A stretch of 44,605 bases of DNA from a bacterium (GTDB taxonomy: Bacteria > Myxococcota_A > UBA9160 > UBA6930): positions 1 through 44,605 of the forward strand of contig JAAETT010000333.1 of assembly GCA_024228115.1 (NCBI GenBank), read 5' to 3'. A program made the translations under genes and the position numbers. Below the pieces are notes generated by a model. The model ran no database searches and was not told where the DNA came from. It was given only the letters and a program-made list of their open reading frames with translations. How positions within the stretch are numbered: position 1 is the stretch's first letter; every line of letters begins with the position of its first letter. Below are positions 41,357 through 44,605 of the stretch, one piece after another.

Positions 41357-42460
41357 ATGCATATCGTTTCGCCCCAGTCGCAGAACGTGCCGATGACGGA
41401 GCCGCCTTCCTCCGGTCATACGATGACTCCTGAACGCGTTGCAGCGTTCGCGGCCGAGTGTCTCGGAAGCGATGTGGATTCGATCCAGGAAATCCCGGCC
41501 GGCCTCGGCTTGCGTCGCTTCTACCGGGTTCAGGTTCGTGGAACTCCGGCCTCGGTCATCGCCCGGGTCGAAGCTGCCGAAGACCCGGCCGGGCGCCCCG
41601 CCAATGCAGTGCCCGAGCCCCCGCTCGAGCCGCTGCGCTCCCACCTCGAACAGCATGGCCTCCCGGTACCGGGCAGGCTTGGTGGCGACGCGAACCTGGG
41701 CATCGAACTCCTCGAAGATTGCGGCGACCTCAGCCTCGAACGCGCCGCTACGCTCGCTCCCGAGCATCGCGCCGTCTGGACGCGCCGTGTCGTCGACACG
41801 ATTCCCCGCCTCCAGTCCGTGCCCGCCGATCCCGCCATTCCGGCCTTCGGTCGGCGCCTGGACGAAGCCCTTTTCCGCTACAAGGCCGAGCTCTTCCAGA
41901 AGTGGAGCTTGCCCACGGGCCTCGGCCGTACCGCCACCCAGAGCGAAGCCGCGGTCGTACGTGAAGCGTTCCAGTGGATTGCCGGGCAGGTCGCCGACGC
42001 TCCCATGCGGCTCGCGCATCGCGATCTCCAGAGCCGCAATCTCCTGCTCTCCGCCCCCACGGCGGACGCACGCATCACATGGATCGACCTGCAGGGCGCG
42101 TTTCTCGCTCCGCCCGAGTACGACCTGGTCTGCTTGCTTCGCGATTCCTATCTGCCAGTGCCCGAACCCGAGGTCGACACGCTGCTCCGGGAGGTCGCGT
42201 CGACGCTCCCGGAGGCCGTCCTGCCGGGCACGCTCCGGCAACGCTTCGATCTCCTGACGCTCACCCGCAAGGGGAAGGATCACGCGCGCTTCCTGTATGC
42301 GGCGGCGAATCGCGGTCGAGATGCGGAGCTCGAGCACGTCCCCGCCACGGTTCGCATGCTGCACCGTGCAGCAGACGCCTGCGCGGGCTTCGCACCGGAA
42401 CTCTCCCGACTGGCCGAGTTGGTTCGGACCCTGCCGGAAGACGCAGGTGCCCCGCGATGA
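41357..42460 (+). CDS. amgK: AmgK-like sugar kinase (APH-fold phosphotransferase)
   Basis: The product is an aminoglycoside-phosphotransferase-fold kinase with the Brenner loop LAHRDLQSRNLLL (HxDxxxxN) and metal-binding Asp in ITWIDLQGAFLAPPEYDLVC. Both fit AmgK, the anomeric N-acetylmuramate/N-acetylglucosamine kinase, whose gene is normally next to murU as here. It would feed recycled cell-wall sugars to the neighbour. The stop overlaps the next start (ATGA). The start is uncertain: ATG 41357 has GGAAG upstream, while ATG 41393 or 41423 gives the usual family N-terminus (MTPERVAAFAAECLG). Other APH-fold kinases cannot be excluded. Confidence 0.75.
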   Translation: MHIVSPQSQNVPMTEPPSSGHTMTPERVAAFAAECLGSDVDSIQEIPAGLGLRRFYRVQVRGTPASVIARVEAAEDPAGRPANAVPEPPLEPLRSHLEQHGLPVPGRLGGDANLGIELLEDCGDLSLERAATLAPEHRAVWTRRVVDTIPRLQSVPADPAIPAFGRRLDEALFRYKAELFQKWSLPTGLGRTATQSEAAVVREAFQWIAGQVADAPMRLAHRDLQSRNLLLSAPTADARITWIDLQGAFLAPPEYDLVCLLRDSYLPVPEPEVDTLLREVASTLPEAVLPGTLRQRFDLLTLTRKGKDHARFLYAAANRGRDAELEHVPATVRMLHRAADACAGFAPELSRLAELVRTLPEDAGAPR

Positions 42461-43380
42461 GGGCGATGATCGTCGGTGCTGGACTTGGAACCCGGCTACA
42501 GCCGTTGACCCACCTGCTCCCCAAGCCGGCCGTGCCGGTGCGCGGTCTGCCCCTGGTCGCCTACCCGCTGGCACTGCTCGCATCGGTGGGTGTGCGGGAA
42601 GTCGTCGTGAACACCCATCACCTGCCCGAGGCACTTCGCGAGGCGTGTATCGCCAACTGTCCGGGGGGCATGGAGCTGCACTTCTCCCACGAGGAGAGCC
42701 TCCTCCATACCGGGGGAGCGATCCGCCGCGTGAGGGAGTTCCTCCGAGAGAGCGATCCCTGCCTGGTTCTCGGGGGCGACATGATTCTCGATCTCGACCT
42801 GGCGGCGCTCATCGAGCGTCACAGGGCGAGCGGCTGGGCAGCAACGTTGTCGTTGCGCGACGACCCCCGTGCGGCTCGCTTCGGGACGATCGGAGTCGAC
42901 GGCCAGGGACGCCTGCGGCGCATCGCCGGGCGCTTCGACCTGGGCGGCGAGAAGGCGGCAGGGGTCTACACCTGGCTCAATATCCTTTCGCCCAAAGCCT
43001 TCGACAGCCTGCCCGATCGCGAGGTGTTCAACCATCTCGACGACTGGCTCGCCCCGCGAGCTGGCGCGTTAGGCGATGTCGGTGCCGAAATCGGGGGCGA
43101 GGCGGACACGCATTGGATTCCGGTAGGGACGGCCGAGGAGTACCTGGTGGCCAATTTCGCCGAGCCGAAGCTGCGATACCTCGACGTCCCTGCTCTCGCC
43201 CGGGCCCGGGGAGTCGTGCTCGCCAAGGATCGTGTCATTGGAGCCGGCGCAGGGGTCCCTGCCAACGCCGAGCTCGATCGGGTCGTGGTCTGGGATAACG
43301 AACAGCTGCCCGACGGCTTCCACGGCCACGACGGTGTCTTTGCGGGCGGCACCTTCCATCCTTGCGGGGCAGCGGCATGA
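42457..43380 (+). CDS. murU: MurU-like sugar-1-phosphate nucleotidyltransferase
   Basis: The 307-aa product has the nucleotidyltransferase signature MIVGAGLGTRLQPLTHLLPK, the metal-binding Asp in LVLGGDMILDLDLAALI, and NTHHLPE and GGAIRRV motifs. It is longer than MurU (about 220 aa): the C-terminal ~60 residues (VVLAKDRVIGAGAGVPANAE) form hexapeptide-like turns as in GDP-mannose pyrophosphorylases. Adjacency to the AmgK-like kinase favours N-acetylmuramate-1-phosphate uridylyltransferase. ATG 42457 overlaps the preceding stop by 4 bases. Confidence 0.72.
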   Translation: MRAMIVGAGLGTRLQPLTHLLPKPAVPVRGLPLVAYPLALLASVGVREVVVNTHHLPEALREACIANCPGGMELHFSHEESLLHTGGAIRRVREFLRESDPCLVLGGDMILDLDLAALIERHRASGWAATLSLRDDPRAARFGTIGVDGQGRLRRIAGRFDLGGEKAAGVYTWLNILSPKAFDSLPDREVFNHLDDWLAPRAGALGDVGAEIGGEADTHWIPVGTAEEYLVANFAEPKLRYLDVPALARARGVVLAKDRVIGAGAGVPANAELDRVVVWDNEQLPDGFHGHDGVFAGGTFHPCGAAA

Positions 43381-44114
43381 GCGAAGTCGTACTCATCGGC
43401 ACGAGCGACGCTTTCGGCTCTGGCGGCCGGCGCCAATCCGCCTACCTGGTGCGCGCTCCCTCCGGTGGCGCGTTGATCGATTGTGGCCAGACCACGGGCT
43501 CCGGCCTCGCCGCTCTCGGTATCTCTCGCGACGAGATCGACGTGATCGTCATCTCCCATTTCCATGCCGACCACTTCGGCGGCATCCCGCTCTTCCTGCT
43601 CGCCGCCGAATATCAAGATGCCCGTCGCAAGCCGATCCGTATCGTTGGCCCCCCGACCGTCGAGACGCGGGTACGACGGGTCGCCATGGCCCTGGGCCAC
43701 GGGATCGAAGACCACGAGTGGAGCTTCCCGATCCAGTTCCAGGAATTGGTGGCCGGCTCCGAGACGGAGCTCGGACCGATCCGCGCACGCGCGTTCGAAA
43801 CCCGACATTCGCCGGATTCCTGCCCCCACGGGCTGATCATCAATACGGGCGCTCACCGGATTGCGTACTCCGGCGATACGGGCTGGTTCGACGAGCTTCC
43901 CGGAGAAGTCGCCGGCACGGATCTCTTCCTCTGCGAATGCACCCAGGTCAGCCAGAGCTTCGAGTACCACCTCTCTCTCGACGAACTCGCCGAGCAGCGC
44001 CGGAATTTCGACGTCAAGGATCTGATCCTGACCCACATGGGCGACGAGATGCGAAACCTCACCGACCACATGGGCTTCGACATCGCCGACGACGGCCGGG
44101 TCATCAAGCTGTAG
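43377..44114 (+). CDS. Metallo-beta-lactamase-fold hydrolase
   Basis: The 245-aa product carries the MBL zinc motif VISHFHADHFGG (residues about 58-69) and further ligands in FETRHSP, YSGDTGWFDEL and ILTHMGDEM, all intact. The layout resembles RNase Z-like and MBL phosphodiesterases, but the substrate is not evident. ATG 43377 overlaps the murU-like stop as ATGA, making it the third translationally coupled gene of the trio. A role in the same recycling route, for instance hydrolysis of a nucleotide or lactone intermediate, is only inferred. A terminator candidate follows. Confidence 0.88.
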   Translation: MSEVVLIGTSDAFGSGGRRQSAYLVRAPSGGALIDCGQTTGSGLAALGISRDEIDVIVISHFHADHFGGIPLFLLAAEYQDARRKPIRIVGPPTVETRVRRVAMALGHGIEDHEWSFPIQFQELVAGSETELGPIRARAFETRHSPDSCPHGLIINTGAHRIAYSGDTGWFDELPGEVAGTDLFLCECTQVSQSFEYHLSLDELAEQRRNFDVKDLILTHMGDEMRNLTDHMGFDIADDGRVIKL

Positions 44115-44134
44115 GGGACGTTGCTCGTGAGTTC

Positions 44135-44163
44135 CGAGCAGCCAGCGCTCGCTCAGTTTTTTT
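44135..44163 (+). terminator. Rho-independent terminator of the amgK-murU-MBL operon
   Basis: CGAGC (44135-44139) and GCTCG (44147-44151) form a 5-bp GC-rich stem with a 7-base loop, followed 5 bases later by seven T residues (44157-44163). An alternative hairpin TGCTCG/CGAGCA (44122-44127, 44135-44140) lies just upstream. It is 20 bases past the hydrolase stop and overlaps the stop of the convergent minus-strand gene. Confidence 0.55.
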
Positions 44164-44446
44164 CAAAGCACCGGCCGTAGTGGCCGTAGCGCAGCAGGAC
44201 ATGCCACAGCAGCTTGAGGGCTTGCAACGCATCTGCAGGGGGCCCAAATGCCGCCCAAGGATCGGGAGCGTGCACCAGCTCGGCCGCTGCAACACCGATC
44301 TCAGCAGCTGTGACCACACCCGCTGGCGCGACCCGCCGGGCCAACGCCGGCATCCTCGGACCACGAAAATCGGTGGGCACATCCTGGACCCGCAGTGCGA
44401 AGCCGCCATGCCACAGCAGTTGCACGTCGTAGCGCTCACAGAGCAC
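44153..44446 (-). CDS. Small hypothetical protein
   Basis: The 97-aa product is rich in hydrophobic residues without a clear membrane helix (LLWHGGFALRVQDVPTDFRG, AEIGVAAAELVHAPDPWAAF, ending KLLWHVLLRYGHYGRCFEKN). No family is recognised. GTG 44446 is supported by AGGAGG about 8 bases upstream. The frame stays open for eight further codons upstream (SPTTEEAL) before an in-frame TGA, and a short ATG frame (starting MIRFLRFLVIANN) ends at the GTG, so a frameshifted longer gene is possible. It follows another minus-strand gene by about 90 bases. Confidence 0.55.
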   Translation of the reverse strand: MLCERYDVQLLWHGGFALRVQDVPTDFRGPRMPALARRVAPAGVVTAAEIGVAAAELVHAPDPWAAFGPPADALQALKLLWHVLLRYGHYGRCFEKN

Positions 44447-44535
44447 AGCAAGCGCCTCCTCGGTTGTTGGCGATCACGAGAAACCGTAGAAATCTGATCA
44501 TCTAGCCGTGGTCGCGCGCGAGTGCTGGTTTCTCG

Positions 44536-44605
44536 TCAGAACGGCGAATCGGTGTCGGTCGGATCGGTGTCGGTCGGATCGGTGTCGAGTTCGCGATCGA
44601 GAGCC
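44536..44605 (-). CDS. C-terminal end of an unidentified protein with an Asp/Thr/Pro repeat tail (5' end outside window)
   Basis: A minus-strand frame enters at the right edge and ends at TGA 44536. The visible residues are ALDRE, then LDTDPTDTDPTDTDSPF. The tail is built from a 15-base tandem DNA repeat encoding DPTDT units. Acidic low-complexity C-termini like this are found on many unrelated proteins, so the identity is unknown. Confidence 0.5.
   Translation of the reverse strand, partial: ALDRELDTDPTDTDPTDTDSPF
44551..44587. repeat. 15-base tandem repeat, about 2.5 copies
   Basis: The unit GGTGTCGGTCGGATC occurs at 44551-44565 and 44566-44580 and partially (GGTGTCG) at 44581-44587. It lies inside the partial minus-strand coding frame and keeps the frame (5 residues per unit), so copy-number change would lengthen the acidic tail without breaking the gene. 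Confidence 0.85.

Noticed and set aside
43232-44497. 421-codon plus-strand open frame over murU and the MBL gene
   Set aside because: Out of frame with two genes that have intact catalytic motifs; low-complexity Arg/Pro/His translation.
1-44605. tRNA, rRNA or CRISPR array
   Set aside because: No cloverleaf-like CCA-ended sequences, rRNA segments or regularly spaced repeats were seen on either strand.

Overview
The window comes from a GC-rich Gram-negative bacterium. Outer-membrane lipoproteins, a PilQ secretin, an LptF/LptG-type permease and NtrC-type sigma-54 activators all point that way. Gene order and protein style resemble the former Deltaproteobacteria (Myxococcota, Desulfobacterota, Binatota-like lineages), but nothing seen here fixes the taxon. 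Starts other than ATG (GTG, TTG) behind good Shine-Dalgarno sequences are common. No tRNA, rRNA or CRISPR array was seen, and no gene-free stretch exceeds about 250 bases.

Bases 1-25,000 are a type IVa pilus supercluster, almost all on the minus strand. In transcription order: pilB, pilT, pilC (motor ATPases and platform); pilS and pilR; a second histidine kinase; the minor prepilins fimU, pilV, pilW, pilX; an Ig-repeat lipoprotein; pilY1; a small DUF5666-like secreted protein; then an xre regulator and the alignment/secretin set pilM, pilN, pilO, pilP, pilQ. A second NtrC-family response regulator on the plus strand separates the two halves. The major pilin (pilA), prepilin peptidase (pilD) and pilotin (pilF) are not here. 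Two sigma-54 (-24/-12) promoter candidates, one before fimU and one before pilY1 (the latter with a consensus IHF site), suggest that the PilSR pair and perhaps the orphan regulator drive the tip and minor-pilin genes.

Bases 25,000-36,400 hold housekeeping and envelope genes: a UPF0104 flippase-like protein and ribF; a single LptF/LptG permease; then a minus-strand run rsmD, coaD, phosphohexomutase, coaBC, nfeD, slipin, hflK, hflC with frequent start/stop overlaps. This groups coenzyme A synthesis with a membrane-microdomain and proteolysis module that has three consecutive SPFH proteins. A 219-base nested foldback element lies between the convergent lptG-like and hflC genes. The coaBC leader has mutually exclusive pairings that include its ribosome-binding site.

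Bases 36,400-38,340 are an accessory patch: a small Xre regulator, a small membrane protein and a REP-associated tyrosine transposase (RAYT). The RAYT gene is bracketed by two degenerate copies of the same ~140-base sequence in inverted orientation.

Bases 38,376-44,114 return to cell-wall biology: dacB divergent from a fused SpmA/SpmB-type membrane protein, followed by a tightly overlapping trio of AmgK-like sugar kinase, MurU-like nucleotidyltransferase and a metallo-beta-lactamase-fold hydrolase, compatible with peptidoglycan sugar recycling. The window ends with an unknown small gene and the C-terminus of a further minus-strand protein with an Asp/Thr/Pro repeat tail.
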